Shown here: in pieces, positions 16,766 to 25,729 of the stretch
How positions within the stretch are numbered: the first letter of the stretch is position 1
Layout of the letters: each line of letters begins with the position of its first letter
Position numbers and translations under genes: made by a program
Notes under the pieces: generated by a model
What the model was told of the DNA's origin: nothing
Database searches by the model: none
What the model saw: the letters and a program-made list of their open reading frames with translations, nothing else
NCBI RefSeq assembly: GCF_011927785.1
Contig: NZ_JAATJK010000001.1
Coordinates: 2,418,001 to 2,482,000, forward strand
Direction of reading: 5' to 3'
Source of the DNA: Micromonospora profundi
Lineage (GTDB): Bacteria > Actinomycetota > Actinomycetes > Mycobacteriales > Micromonosporaceae
Length of the DNA stretch: 64,000 nucleotides

Positions 16766-17767
16766 TCAGGCGGGCACTTCGGCGCCGGCGTGCTCCCACA
16801 ACTGCTTCATCTCGGTGTGCAGATCATCGCTTGGCGACCAGCCGAGCAGCTCGGCGGCCAACCCGACGTCCAGCCGCTGCCAGGTCGTCTCGGCGGGGCC
16901 GGGGCGTTCGGCCTCGACCAGGTCGGTCGGGACTCCACTCACATCGATGAGGAGCTGGACCATGTCACGCGCGCTGGCCGCCACTCCCCGCCCGATGTTG
17001 ATCACGTGACCGGCGACCTGCGGTCGAGTCGTGGCCAGCAGCACGGCCGCGACGACGTCACTGAGCCCGACGAAGTCACGGCGGGAGCCCAGCGGTGCCA
17101 GCTCCAGCCGGGCGCGCTCACCGGCCCGCTCGGCGTCGCGCAGCTTTCCCACGACCACGCCGAGCAGGCTGTGCCCGGGCTGGCCCGCGCCGATGACGTT
17201 GCCGACCCGCAGCGTGACGCCGTCGACGAGGCCACGCCGGTCGGCCTCGGCGACAGCCGTGGTGCAGCGCAGCTTGAACTCGCCGTACGGCATCACCGGA
17301 GCGGCGGGCAGGTCCTCCGGCATCGAGGTGTCCACCGGGACCAGCCCGTACTCGTGCACGCTGCCGAGCTGGACCACCCGGACCCGCCGGGGCAGCCTGC
17401 CGGCGGCCTCGATGAGCCGCTCGACAAGCGTGACGTTCACCGCGAGCATCTGCGCGTCGGTGAGCCCCCACATCCCACCCGCGGCGTTGATCACCACGTC
17501 GGGGTCGAGCTCGCGCAGCACGTCGGTGATCTCGTCGACGTCGGCGGCGGCCAGGTCGAGTGCGCGGACCGCCACCCCCGGACCGAGATCCTTCGGCTGG
17601 CGCGCGACGGCCACCACGGCATGCCCCTGGTCGGCGAGTGCGCGGCAGATCGGGCGACCGAGGAAGCCCGTACCGCCGAGCACCGTCACCCGCAGGGACG
17701 AGCCGGCATCCTCGGACGGAACTGCTGACGTGGCTGGCACGGCGTACCCCTGGGTGTCGTCGCTCAT
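16766..17767 (-). CDS. NAD-dependent epimerase/dehydratase (nucleotide-sugar SDR)
   Basis: A 333-residue extended SDR. The Rossmann motif GGTGFLG is at residues 31-37, and the YGEFK (YxxxK) catalytic pair is near residue 167; INAAGGMWG and LRVGNVIGAG are typical of sugar epimerases and dTDP-4-keto-6-deoxyhexose reductases. It probably modifies a nucleotide sugar for the neighbouring glycosyltransferase. Its ATG overlaps the GT2 stop by four bases, so the two are coupled. The first 25 residues are a disordered-looking extension. Sugar specificity cannot be read from sequence. Confidence 0.87.
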   Translation of the reverse strand: MSDDTQGYAVPATSAVPSEDAGSSLRVTVLGGTGFLGRPICRALADQGHAVVAVARQPKDLGPGVAVRALDLAAADVDEITDVLRELDPDVVINAAGGMWGLTDAQMLAVNVTLVERLIEAAGRLPRRVRVVQLGSVHEYGLVPVDTSMPEDLPAAPVMPYGEFKLRCTTAVAEADRRGLVDGVTLRVGNVIGAGQPGHSLLGVVVGKLRDAERAGERARLELAPLGSRRDFVGLSDVVAAVLLATTRPQVAGHVINIGRGVAASARDMVQLLIDVSGVPTDLVEAERPGPAETTWQRLDVGLAAELLGWSPSDDLHTEMKQLWEHAGAEVPA

Positions 17768-18654
17768 CGGCCCGGCCCGAACGCGTGCCGGGACAGGCTG
17801 CGCACACCGGTCATCGTGCCCGACCGGACCGCCGCCGGCAGCAGCGTGATGGCGTGCAGCCGGGACGAGGTGTAGCGGCGGGCGGCCCGCGCCGCCCGGG
17901 GCCATCCCTGCTCGTCCATCCGCCGCGCGACGTCGACGAAGAACGCCCGCGCCTCGGTGAACCGGGAGCCGGTGACCGCGTCGGCTGCGGACTTGCTGAC
18001 CGTGTGCCGCCGGTACTGGAAGCACAGGGTGTTGTCGACGGCCATCTGCTCTCCCCGCTCGATCAGGTCGATCACCAGGGCGAGGTCCTGGATGACCTGG
18101 AACTCGTCGCGGAAGTCGACGGCCTTCAGCGCGTCCGTCCGCCAGCAGATCGACGGGAAGTAGAACCAGCAGCCGCGCAGCAGGCTGGCCGCGAGGTCTT
18201 CGCCGCCCATCAGCTGCCGGGACTCGACCTTGGGGGCGTAGAGCCGCCGCTTGGCCTCGTCGACGATCGTGTTGACCACGGTGCCTTCGGCGTCGATGAT
18301 CTCGACCCCCGGCTGGATCATGCAGACGCCCGGGTACTCCTCGATCACCGATCGCACGGTGGCGACGTAGTTGGGGTGCATGATGTCGTCAGTGCCCATC
18401 ATCACCAGGTACTCGTGCTCGGCGAGGCCGACGCACTTGCGGTAGTTGCTGGTGACCCCGAGGTTGCGCTCGTTGCGCTGGTAGCGGACCCGCTCGTCGG
18501 CGATGCCCGCGAACCACTCCGGCACCCCCGGCTCCTGGCCGTCGTCGACCACCGTGAGGCGCCAGCCACTGTCACTCTGCGCCATCACGCTGCGGACGGC
18601 CGCCTGCATGAGGGGCACACTCCCGTAGTACGGCAGCATGATGTCGACAATCAT
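17764..18654 (-). CDS. Family 2 glycosyltransferase
   Basis: A 296-residue GT-A fold enzyme. The nucleotide-binding strand ends in VVDDG (residues 35-39) and the metal-binding D-x-D-like motif is GTDD (residues 87-90), followed by a W/F-rich acceptor region (RGCWFYFPSICWR) and the ED-type QDLALVIDLIERGE. It should transfer a sugar from a nucleotide donor to a cell-surface glycan. First gene of a leftward group with the epimerase and acyltransferase; divergent from a GT39-like membrane glycosyltransferase. Confidence 0.9.
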   Translation of the reverse strand: MIVDIMLPYYGSVPLMQAAVRSVMAQSDSGWRLTVVDDGQEPGVPEWFAGIADERVRYQRNERNLGVTSNYRKCVGLAEHEYLVMMGTDDIMHPNYVATVRSVIEEYPGVCMIQPGVEIIDAEGTVVNTIVDEAKRRLYAPKVESRQLMGGEDLAASLLRGCWFYFPSICWRTDALKAVDFRDEFQVIQDLALVIDLIERGEQMAVDNTLCFQYRRHTVSKSAADAVTGSRFTEARAFFVDVARRMDEQGWPRAARAARRYTSSRLHAITLLPAAVRSGTMTGVRSLSRHAFGPGR

Positions 18655-18854
18655 CGGTGCGCGGGCCTAACTGTGCGTGGTGGAAGTGCGCGACAGGCGC
18701 GGGCCACATTATCAGGCATCGCGCTCGGATCGATTACCGGCGAACCGGCCGCGCGGCGCGTCGCGCCACCGCCCGGACCGCCCTGTGACCGGTCCGACGG
18801 CGACCTCGGCGACGGCTATCATCGTCGCGCCCGCACCGCACGCCCCCCGATCGG

Positions 18855-20414
18855 ATGCCGATGTCAGATCGCGCCGTCACCACGGACGCGCTCCCCGCGA
18901 GGACCGACGCGGGTCCACCCCCGCCGAGCCCCGGGGAGCACCGTCGACCGTTCGTCAAGCGGGTGGCGCTGAGCGCCTGGTTCTGGCCGACGGCGTTCGC
19001 GGCCCTCGCGGTCGGCTGGGGTATCGGCAGCCCGGAGATGTGGCACGACGAGCTGGTGACCGTCGACGTGGCGACCCGCTCCACTCGGCAGATCATCGGG
19101 ATGCTGGCAAACGTCGACGCCGTACACGGGACGTACTACCTGTTCATGCACGGCTGGACCACGCTGTTCGGCACCTCACCGGCCGCGGTACGCCTGCCGT
19201 CGGCGCTGGCCATGATCCTGGCGACGGTGTGCGTGGCGCTTGTCGGGCGGCGGGTCTTCGGTCAGACGGCGGGGGTCGCCGCCGGTTTCGTCTTCGCCCT
19301 GGTGCCCACCGTCACCCGGTTCGGCCAGGAGACCCGCTCGTACGCCTTCGTCGTCCTCGCCGCGGCCGCGGCCACGCTGTTCCTGCTCCGCGGGTTGGAG
19401 CGACCCGGGTGGTTGCGGTGGGCGGCGTACGTGCTCGCAGTGGCCGGCATCGGCCTAGTGAACGTGGTGGCGCTCACACTGCTGCTCGGGCACGGCGTGG
19501 CCGTCCTCGTCCACTGCTGGCGCGAGCGCCGATGGTGGTCGCTGCTCTGGTTCACGCTCGCCGCCGCTGCCGGGGCGGGCATCGCCTCGCCGGTGATCCT
19601 GCGGGGCATGAAGCAGGCGGGCCGGCAGATCAGCTGGATCCCCGACAGCGCGCCCTGGATCGTCTGGGAGCAGGCCCTCGGCTCGACGCTGCTCGCCGTC
19701 GCGGTGACCGCGCTGGCTGTGGGGGGCATCCTGACCCACCTGCGGCGCGACGTCGCGGCCCGGACCGTCATGGCGGCGGTGGTCGCCGTCCTGCCGCTGC
19801 CGGTGATCCTGCTGGCCTCCACCGGCGACATCAACTACTTCTTCTCCAAGTACCTGCTCTTCCTGGTGCCCGCCTGGGCGGTGCTCGCCGGTGCGGGGAT
19901 CGCCGCGCTGCGCCGCCCACCGCTGGTGGCGGCCACGCTTGTGGTGATCGCCGCCCTGTCCGTGCCCGGTCAGCTCGCACTGCGCGACGAGTTCTCGCAC
20001 GGCTGGTACACGTATCCGCAGGCGCGGGCGTTCGCGCCGCTGTCCTACTCCGAGGCGGCACGGGTCATCGAGGCGGGCTACCAGCCCGGCGACGGACTTG
20101 TGGCGGGCGGCCCCTGGTGGTGGATGCACGAGCCGGGTGTGCGCTACTACCTCCCGGCGGACGTGTCCCCCCGCAACGTCTTCCAGCAGCGGTCGGCGGT
20201 CCAGCGCGACGAGCTGTTCGGCTCCGACTGCGCCGACCCGGCCCGCTGCCTGCGTGACGAGCCCCGCCTCTGGATGCTGTTGCCGACCATCACCGACGCG
20301 CCGCTGAACGGGCTGCCCAAGAAGCAGGCAGCCGCGCTGACCGGCCGCTACGACGTGGTCAGCGTCACCCACGTGACCGGCCTGACCGTGGCGCTGCTGC
20401 AACGACGCGGCTGA
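18855..20414 (+). CDS. GT39/PMT-like integral membrane glycosyltransferase
   Basis: A 519-residue polytopic protein of the GT-C class. The first luminal loop contains WHDE (Asp65-Glu66), the acidic motif of polyprenyl-phosphate-sugar-dependent mannosyl and arabinosyl transferases. About ten hydrophobic helices span residues 40-375; the remaining 140 residues form an extracytoplasmic domain. It likely transfers sugar from a lipid-linked donor. The start could be this ATG or the one six bases on. A TATCAT box about 30 bases upstream could be its -10. A strong hairpin follows the stop. Confidence 0.87.
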   Translation: MPMSDRAVTTDALPARTDAGPPPPSPGEHRRPFVKRVALSAWFWPTAFAALAVGWGIGSPEMWHDELVTVDVATRSTRQIIGMLANVDAVHGTYYLFMHGWTTLFGTSPAAVRLPSALAMILATVCVALVGRRVFGQTAGVAAGFVFALVPTVTRFGQETRSYAFVVLAAAAATLFLLRGLERPGWLRWAAYVLAVAGIGLVNVVALTLLLGHGVAVLVHCWRERRWWSLLWFTLAAAAGAGIASPVILRGMKQAGRQISWIPDSAPWIVWEQALGSTLLAVAVTALAVGGILTHLRRDVAARTVMAAVVAVLPLPVILLASTGDINYFFSKYLLFLVPAWAVLAGAGIAALRRPPLVAATLVVIAALSVPGQLALRDEFSHGWYTYPQARAFAPLSYSEAARVIEAGYQPGDGLVAGGPWWWMHEPGVRYYLPADVSPRNVFQQRSAVQRDELFGSDCADPARCLRDEPRLWMLLPTITDAPLNGLPKKQAAALTGRYDVVSVTHVTGLTVALLQRRG

Positions 20415-20417
20415 GCG

Positions 20418-20450
20418 GTGTCACGGCCGGCACCGCGCCGGCCGTGACAC
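20418..20450 (+). terminator. Perfect 14-bp hairpin
   Basis: GTGTCACGGCCGGC and its exact complement around a 5-base loop, four bases after the stop of the membrane glycosyltransferase. It also lies close upstream of the phosphatase start. Confidence 0.75.
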
Positions 20451-20486
20451 GGTTACCCCCGGCGACGCCCGGGTAGGGGGTCCGGC

Positions 20487-21218
20487 ATGGCGGAACTGTC
20501 GACCCTCTGGATCATCCGACACGGCGAGAGCACCGCGAACGTTGCGGCCACCCGGGCCGAGACCACCGGCTCGGAGCTGATCGAGCTCAGCCACCGCGAC
20601 GCCGACGTGCCGCTCTCCCCCACCGGCGAGGAGCAGGCCCGGGCGACCGGTCGCTGGCTCGCCGGGCTGCCCGAGGACCGCCGCCCCGACGTCGCCGTTG
20701 TCTCGCCGTACCTGCGGGCGGTGTCCACCGCCGAACTGGCGCTGCACGGCACGGGGGTGCCGGTCAGCCGCGACGAGCGGCTGCGCGACCGGGAGCTGGG
20801 CATCCTCGACGGCCTCACCGCGCACGGGGTTCGTCAGCGGTTCCCCGACGAGGCCGAACGCCGCGCCCGGTTGGGCAAGTTCTACTACCGGCCGCCCGGC
20901 GGCGAAGCCTGGACCGATGTGGCGCTGCGCCTGCGGGCCCTCCTCGGTGACCTGCGCCGGGACCACGCCGGTCAGCGGGTGCTGCTCTTCGGCCACGACG
21001 CGCTTGTCTTCCTGCTTCGTTACCTGGTCGAAGGGCTGACCGAACCGGAGCTGATGGAGTTGACCCGCCAGCACGTCATCGCCAACTGCTCGATCACCGA
21101 CTGGTCCGCCGACGCCGACGGCCGGCTGGTGCTGGGCGGGTTCAACGAGATCGGTCACCTGCGACGGCAGGGCGCCGAGCCGACCAGGGAGGACGAGGTC
21201 CATGCCGAACCGGTCTGA
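20487..21218 (+). CDS. Histidine phosphatase family protein (phosphoglycerate-mutase-like)
   Basis: A 243-residue cytoplasmic enzyme of the branch-1 histidine phosphatase family. RHGES (residues 11-15) supplies the phospho-accepting His, and GHDALV near residue 171 the second His; an acidic E near RDRELG completes the site. Members dephosphorylate small metabolites or proteins; the substrate is unknown. Its 3' end overlaps the start of the NAD(P)HX dehydratase gene by 17 bases, indicating coupled expression. Confidence 0.9.
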   Translation: MAELSTLWIIRHGESTANVAATRAETTGSELIELSHRDADVPLSPTGEEQARATGRWLAGLPEDRRPDVAVVSPYLRAVSTAELALHGTGVPVSRDERLRDRELGILDGLTAHGVRQRFPDEAERRARLGKFYYRPPGGEAWTDVALRLRALLGDLRRDHAGQRVLLFGHDALVFLLRYLVEGLTEPELMELTRQHVIANCSITDWSADADGRLVLGGFNEIGHLRRQGAEPTREDEVHAEPV

Positions 21219-22074
21219 GGTGCAGGTGATCACGCCGGGCCTGCTGCGGGACTGGGCACTGCCCGTTCCGACCGGCGGCAAGGAGAGCCGAGGCACAGTG
21301 CTGGTGATCGGCGGCTCCCGCTTCACCCCCGGCGCGGTGCTGCTCGCCGGTGTGGCCGCGCTGCGCGCCGGCGCCGGGGTGCTCCAGCTGGCCGCCGCCG
21401 AGTCCACCGCCGCCACGCTGAGCATCCAGGTGCCCGAGGCGCTCGTGATCGGGCTGCCGGAGACCTCCGACGGCGCGGTCGTCGCCGACCGTGGCGGCCA
21501 GCTCGACGACCTGATCGCTCAGGCGGACGTGGTCACCCTCGGCCCCGGCCTCAAGGACATCGACGAGACCGTCCGGCTGCTCAACCTCGTCCTGGAGACG
21601 GCCGGGCCGCGAACGCCGCTGGTGCTCGACGCGTACGCCCTCGGTGCGCTCAGCCACGAGCCGAAGCTGCTCGTCGGCTCGGGCCGGCCGGTGGTGCTCA
21701 CCCCCAACGTCACCGAGGCCGGGCACCTGCTCGGCCGGGACCCGGGCGACGACCTGGACGCCGAGGCCGCCGAACTGGCCGCCCGGTACGAGGCCGTCGT
21801 GTCGCTCTACGGGCACGTGGCCGCCCCGGACGGGCGCCGGTGGCGCGAGGAGAGCGGGGACGCCGGGCTCGGCACCTCCGGCAGCGGCGACGTGCTCGCC
21901 GGCCTGCTGGCCGGGCTGCTATCCCGGGGCACCGACCCGGCGCAGGCCGCCTGCTGGGGTGCCTTCGCGCACGCGGTCAGCGGTCAGCGGCTCATCCCCC
22001 GGTACGGCCGGATCGGCTTCCTCGCCCGGGAACTGCTCGACGAGATCCCGCGCACCCTCGCCACCGTCGCCTGA
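21202..22074 (+). CDS. nnrD: ADP-dependent (S)-NAD(P)H-hydrate dehydratase
   Basis: A 290-residue ribokinase-like enzyme that repairs hydrated NADH/NADPH. Visible motifs are GTVLVIGGSRFTPGA near the N-terminus, LTPNVTEAGHLLG, and the catalytic anion hole GTSGSGDVLAG. The epimerase domain fused to it in E. coli is absent here, so it is the dehydratase domain alone. It overlaps the preceding phosphatase gene. AGGACGAGG is available upstream of the ATG. Function is confident from the motif set. Confidence 0.9.
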   Translation: MPNRSEVQVITPGLLRDWALPVPTGGKESRGTVLVIGGSRFTPGAVLLAGVAALRAGAGVLQLAAAESTAATLSIQVPEALVIGLPETSDGAVVADRGGQLDDLIAQADVVTLGPGLKDIDETVRLLNLVLETAGPRTPLVLDAYALGALSHEPKLLVGSGRPVVLTPNVTEAGHLLGRDPGDDLDAEAAELAARYEAVVSLYGHVAAPDGRRWREESGDAGLGTSGSGDVLAGLLAGLLSRGTDPAQAACWGAFAHAVSGQRLIPRYGRIGFLARELLDEIPRTLATVA

Positions 22075-22164
22075 CCAGACACTTCGGCCGATTCCACTCG
22101 TTTCCGCAGTTCAGCATCCGGGTACCGGATCGACACCAGACGAGCCACCAAAGGGGGTCAGCCG

Positions 22165-22665
22165 GTGTCGACCGATGCCATCGTCCTGCTCAAAGAGGAC
22201 CACAAGGAGATGCGCCGCCTGTTCAAGGCGTTCCAGGACGCCGAGGAGGGCCCAGCCAGCAAGCGGCAGAAGCTCGTGGACCAGATCCTGGAGGCCCTCA
22301 CCGTGCACACCTACCTGGAGAACGAGGTGATGTACCCGGAGGTCCGCCGGCTCCTGCCCGACCTGGAGGACGACATCCTGGAGTCGTACGAGGAGCACCA
22401 CGTGGCCGACGTGCTCTGCCTCGAGCTGACCAGGATGGACGCCGACGACGAGCGCTTCAACGCCAAGACCACGGTGCTGATCGAGACCGTCACGCACCAC
22501 GTCGAGGAGGAGGAAGAGGAGTGGTTCCCGAAGGTACGCGAGGCGCTGGGGCGTAAGCAGCTCCAGGAGATCGGGGAGAAGATGATCGCGCTGCGCGCGG
22601 ACGCGCCCCGGACCCCCACCGAACCCAAGGCGATCAAGAAGGCACGCGACGCGGTGACCGCCTGA
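22165..22665 (+). CDS. Hemerythrin HHE-domain protein
   Basis: A 166-residue all-helical protein. Candidate di-iron ligands are His13 (KEDHKEM), His48 with nearby Glu (VHTYLENEVMYPE), His78/79 (EEHHVAD) and His111/112 (THHVEEEEEEW). Two HHE repeats make the four-helix bundle. Such proteins bind oxygen, NO or peroxide, or store iron. The GTG start has AAGGGGG about seven bases upstream. It ends just before a 17-bp hairpin. Confidence 0.9.
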   Translation: MSTDAIVLLKEDHKEMRRLFKAFQDAEEGPASKRQKLVDQILEALTVHTYLENEVMYPEVRRLLPDLEDDILESYEEHHVADVLCLELTRMDADDERFNAKTTVLIETVTHHVEEEEEEWFPKVREALGRKQLQEIGEKMIALRADAPRTPTEPKAIKKARDAVTA

Positions 22666-22676
22666 GCCGACACCGT

Positions 22677-22713
22677 ACGACGAGGGGCCCGGCGCTGCCG
22701 GGCCCCTCGTCGT
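22677..22713. terminator. Perfect 17-bp bidirectional terminator
   Basis: ACGACGAGGGGCCCGGC and its exact complement around a GCT loop, between the convergent hemerythrin and SDR genes. The longest perfect stem with a minimal loop in the window. Confidence 0.85.
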
Positions 22714-22731
22714 GGACGACGTTCGGCGGGG

Positions 22732-23538
22732 TCAGTCGCCGGAGCCGGGTTCGGCCATCCGACGGTGCTGCGCGGCCTTGAGCTTGTCCGGGACGAGCTT
22801 CCCGGCGGCCGTCTGCACCTTGTTCACGAACGATCCCGCGGTGACGGTCTGGTCGCCCCTCATCAGCGCGGCGAAGCCCTGCGCCGCGACCTCGGCCGGG
22901 TCGTCCTTCTTCCCGGAGCCCACACGGGTGTCCTCCATGTCGGCGCGCTCGAAGAACGCCGTGTCGGTCGGCCCGGGCAACAGGGCGGTCACCGTGACGC
23001 CGGTGTCCTTCAGCTCGTTGCGCAGCGCCTCCGCGAAGGACTGCACGAACGACTTCGACGCGTTGTAGACCGCCTGGAACGGTCCCGGCATGGTGGCGGC
23101 GATCGACGACGTGAACAGCACCCGACCGGCGCCGCGCTGGACCATTGCGGGCAGCAGCAGCTTGGCCAGGTGCACCGTCGAGCGCACGTTCAGATCCACG
23201 ATCTCCAGCTCGTCGCGTAGGTCGGTGCCCCCGACGAACTCCCCGCCGGCGCCGCGGCCGGCGTTGAGTGCCAGCGCCTCCAGCGGGCGTCCGGTCGCCT
23301 CGACCGCCGCCACCAGCTCCCGCACGTCCTGCTCGCGGGCCAGATCGCCGCGGATCGACCAGACCTGCGGCCCACCGTCGCGGCGCAGCTTCTCGGCCGC
23401 CGTCGCGATGCCCTCGTCCTCGGCGGCGACGATCAGGTCGAACCCGTGCTCGGCGAACTGGACCGCCAACTCGTATCCGATCCCGCTGGACGCCCCGGTC
23501 ACCAGGGCCAGCGGCCGGTCCGTGGTCGGTGTGGTCAT
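22732..23538 (-). CDS. Short-chain dehydrogenase/reductase
   Basis: A 268-residue classical SDR with NAD(P)-binding TGASSGIG near residue 15, ALNAG (the NNAG equivalent), the catalytic Ser in FTSSIA and YNASK (YxxxK). The C-terminal tail beyond residue 240 (KVQTAAGKLVPDKLKAAQHRRM) is basic. Members reduce carbonyls or oxidise alcohols; the substrate is unknown. AGAGGAG precedes the ATG. It diverges from the glyA riboswitch region. Confidence 0.9.
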   Translation of the reverse strand: MTTPTTDRPLALVTGASSGIGYELAVQFAEHGFDLIVAAEDEGIATAAEKLRRDGGPQVWSIRGDLAREQDVRELVAAVEATGRPLEALALNAGRGAGGEFVGGTDLRDELEIVDLNVRSTVHLAKLLLPAMVQRGAGRVLFTSSIAATMPGPFQAVYNASKSFVQSFAEALRNELKDTGVTVTALLPGPTDTAFFERADMEDTRVGSGKKDDPAEVAAQGFAALMRGDQTVTAGSFVNKVQTAAGKLVPDKLKAAQHRRMAEPGSGD

Positions 23539-23679
23539 GGTTGACTCCTCTCGTACGGCGCTGCCGCCGCCTGCGCACCCCGTGCGGCAGCCGTCCACCA
23601 AATGCCCCGCCACGGACCGTCCAAGCAACCTCGGCGGGTCGGGTCCGGAGGTCGACCGGGTCCGCCCCGGCCGGCCCGG

Positions 23680-23685
23680 TAGGAT
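23680..23685 (+). promoter_or_regulatory. Candidate -10 box of glyA (TAGGAT)
   Basis: TAGGAT lies just 5' of the ZTP aptamer; a start about seven bases on would put the first transcribed base at the aptamer edge. No convincing -35 is seen. Confidence 0.45.
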
Positions 23686-23688
23686 CAG

Positions 23689-23772
23689 CGCGGGCCGTTA
23701 CTGGCGCGTGGGGATGGACAACCATCAGGGAGCGGCCCCGTCACGAGGACGTTTTTGCCGAGCGCCTGGGCC
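23689..23772 (+). ncRNA. ZTP (pfl) riboswitch upstream of glyA
   Basis: The leader shows the conserved blocks of the pfl/ZTP aptamer in order: GGGCCGTTACTGGCG in the 5' domain, ACCATCAGGGAGCGG with the pseudoknot strand, and the 3' domain GCGCCTGGGC. ZTP/ZMP accumulates when 10-formyl-tetrahydrofolate is short, and this class is known to control glyA and purine or folate genes. After the aptamer CCTTC (23771-23775) can pair with GGAGG of the ribosome site (23788-23792), and no terminator hairpin is visible, so control of translation initiation is likely. The platform reading is inference. Confidence 0.85.
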
Positions 23773-23796
23773 TTCCGCACGTCTGTAGGAGGTCGT

Positions 23797-25233
23797 ATGT
23801 CGCAAAACGCCGAATCCACCGCATTCCGGAGTGCCCTTGAGGTGATCCGGGCTGTCGAGCCACGGGTAGCCGACGCCATCGGCGCCGAGCTGACCGACCA
23901 GCGGGAGTCCCTCAAGCTCATCGCCAGCGAGAACTACGCCTCCCCGGCGACGCTGTTGGCGATGGGCAACTGGTTCAGCGACAAGTACGCCGAGGGCACC
24001 GTCGGGCGCCGCTTCTACGCCGGCTGCCAGAACGTCGACACCGTCGAGGCGCTCGCCGCCGAGCACGCCCGGGAGCTGTTCGGCGCCGCGCACGCGTACG
24101 TGCAGCCGCACTCGGGCATCGACGCCAACCTGGTGGCCTTCTGGGCGGTGCTCGCCGACCGGGTGGAGTCCCCCGCCCTGAAGAAGGCACAGGTCCGCCA
24201 GGTCAACGACCTCACCGAGGCCGACTGGTTCGCGCTGCGCCGTGAGCTGGGCAACCAGCGGATGCTCGGCATGTCGCTGGACGCGGGCGGCCACCTCACC
24301 CACGGCTTCCGGCCGAACATCTCCGGCAAGATGTTCGACCAGCGCAGCTACGGCACCGACCCGGCCACCGGCCTGATCGACTACGACCGGGTGGCCGAGG
24401 CCGCCCGCGAGTTCAAGCCCCTGATCCTGGTCGGCGGCTACTCGGCGTACCCCCGGAAGGTGAACTTCCGGATCCTGCGGGAGATCGCCGACTCGGTCGG
24501 CGCGACCTTCATGGTCGACATGGCGCACTTCGCCGGCCTGGTGGCGGGCAAGGTCTTCACCGGCGACTTCGACCCGGTGCCGCACGCGCACATCGTCACC
24601 ACCACCACCCACAAGTCGCTGCGCGGCCCGCGCGGCGGCATGGTGCTCTGCGGCCCGGAGCTGGCCGACCAGGTGGACCGGGGCTGCCCGATGGTGCTGG
24701 GCGGCCCGCTGCCGCACGTGATGGCCGCCAAGGCGGTCGCCCTCGCCGAGGCCCGTCGCCCCGACTTCGCCGATTACGCGTCGCGGATCGTGGCGAACTC
24801 GCAGGCCCTCGCCGAGGGTCTGCTGCGGCGCGGCGCGGCGCTTGTCACCGGCGGCACCGACAACCACCTGGTGCTGATCGACGTGTCCGGCTACGGGCTC
24901 ACCGGCCGCCAGGCCGAGCAGGCGCTGCTGGACTCGGGCATCGTCACCAACCGCAATTCCGTTCCGCAGGACCCGAACGGCGCCTGGTACACGTCGGGCA
25001 TCCGGATCGGCACCCCGGCGCTTACCACCCGGGGCCTCGGCACCGCCGAGATGGACCAGACCGCGGAGCTGATCCACACCGTGCTGGCCCAGACCACCGC
25101 TGGCGCCAACGCTGACGGCACCCCGTCGAAGGCGAAGTACACCCTCGACCCGGCGCTCGCCGACAAGGTGTCCCGCCAGGCCACCGACCTGCTGGCCCCA
25201 CACCCCCTCTACCCGGGCATCAACCTGGCCTGA
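23797..25233 (+). CDS. glyA: Serine hydroxymethyltransferase
   Basis: A 478-residue PLP enzyme converting serine and tetrahydrofolate to glycine and 5,10-methylene-tetrahydrofolate. The PLP Lys is K273 in [32 protein letters not shown] and the N-terminal SDKYAEG are typical. It is longer than the E. coli enzyme (about 417) by an insertion around residues 125-185, a form seen in actinomycetes. AGGAGG sits five bases before the ATG and is a likely target of the upstream ZTP riboswitch. It converges with a small gene across a 22-bp inverted repeat. Confidence 0.97.
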   Translation: MSQNAESTAFRSALEVIRAVEPRVADAIGAELTDQRESLKLIASENYASPATLLAMGNWFSDKYAEGTVGRRFYAGCQNVDTVEALAAEHARELFGAAHAYVQPHSGIDANLVAFWAVLADRVESPALKKAQVRQVNDLTEADWFALRRELGNQRMLGMSLDAGGHLTHGFRPNISGKMFDQRSYGTDPATGLIDYDRVAEAAREFKPLILVGGYSAYPRKVNFRILREIADSVGATFMVDMAHFAGLVAGKVFTGDFDPVPHAHIVTTTTHKSLRGPRGGMVLCGPELADQVDRGCPMVLGGPLPHVMAAKAVALAEARRPDFADYASRIVANSQALAEGLLRRGAALVTGGTDNHLVLIDVSGYGLTGRQAEQALLDSGIVTNRNSVPQDPNGAWYTSGIRIGTPALTTRGLGTAEMDQTAELIHTVLAQTTAGANADGTPSKAKYTLDPALADKVSRQATDLLAPHPLYPGINLA

Positions 25234-25264
25234 GCTGTCCTGTCCCGGTCGCGCAACCCATCGC

Positions 25265-25341
25265 GGTCGATCATGGAGTTGTGGTGGTGGACGAAAGCGG
25301 TCCACCCTCCCGTATCGGGCACCACAACTCCATGATCGACC
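25265..25341. repeat. Perfect 22-bp inverted repeat with internal hairpin
   Basis: The arms begin GGTCGATCATGGAGTTGTGG and are exact complements over 22 bp around a 33-base centre, which itself holds TGGAC/GTCCA. The GATCATGGAGTTGTGG core is one I associate with dispersed intergenic repeats of Micromonospora. It lies between convergent glyA and a small gene and may act as a terminator for both. Confidence 0.85.
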
Positions 25342-25378
25342 CGTGTGGCAGGTGGGACCGGGACGGAGGGCAGCGGGG

Positions 25379-25630
25379 TTAGTTCAGAGGGCGCTTCAGG
25401 TGGTAGCGGTGGACTTCTGTGCTGCCCTGGACGTTGTTGACGTCCTCGGCGGCGGCCACCAGCTCCCAGCCCTCGCGGCCGGCACGGTTGAGGTGCGCGA
25501 TCGCTGTGTCGCCGAAGGCCGTGATGTCCTTGCGTGACCCATCGGGGCCGTACCAGACGAACGAGACGTGGAAATTGCGGCCCTGACCCTGATAGCGGCG
25601 GACGAGCAAGGCGTACTCCCAGGCAACCAT
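25379..25630 (-). CDS. Small conserved protein (DUF4177-like)
   Basis: An 83-residue protein beginning MVAWEYALLVRRYQ and ending in an amphipathic REGWELVAAAEDV helix and a HRYHLKRP strand, the layout of DUF4177-like proteins. Function unknown; no signal or membrane segment. This ATG is preferred to one seven codons upstream because a CATAAT box lies six bases before it and no ribosome site exists, which suggests a leaderless mRNA. It follows the PKS operon's last gene in the same direction but probably has its own promoter. Confidence 0.7.
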   Translation of the reverse strand: MVAWEYALLVRRYQGQGRNFHVSFVWYGPDGSRKDITAFGDTAIAHLNRAGREGWELVAAAEDVNNVQGSTEVHRYHLKRPLN

Positions 25631-25636
25631 GGATAC

Positions 25637-25642
25637 ATTATG
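25637..25642 (-). promoter_or_regulatory. -10 box (CATAAT) of leaderless small gene
   Basis: CATAAT on the minus strand, exactly six bases before the ATG. One of the best -10 matches in the window; the -35 region is poor. Confidence 0.55.
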
Positions 25643-25729
25643 ACCGTCCATCCAGGACGGCGGGACACCGACAGTCACTCTTCGCCATCGGATGACAGCT
25701 TTGCGTCAACATGACTGACCCGCCGGCGA

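Noticed and set aside
14494..16950. Long rightward open frame of about 818 codons opposite ligD-like and acyltransferase genes
   Set aside because: High GC leaves long open frames opposite real genes; composition is His/Arg/Gln-rich with no domain, and both leftward genes are well supported.
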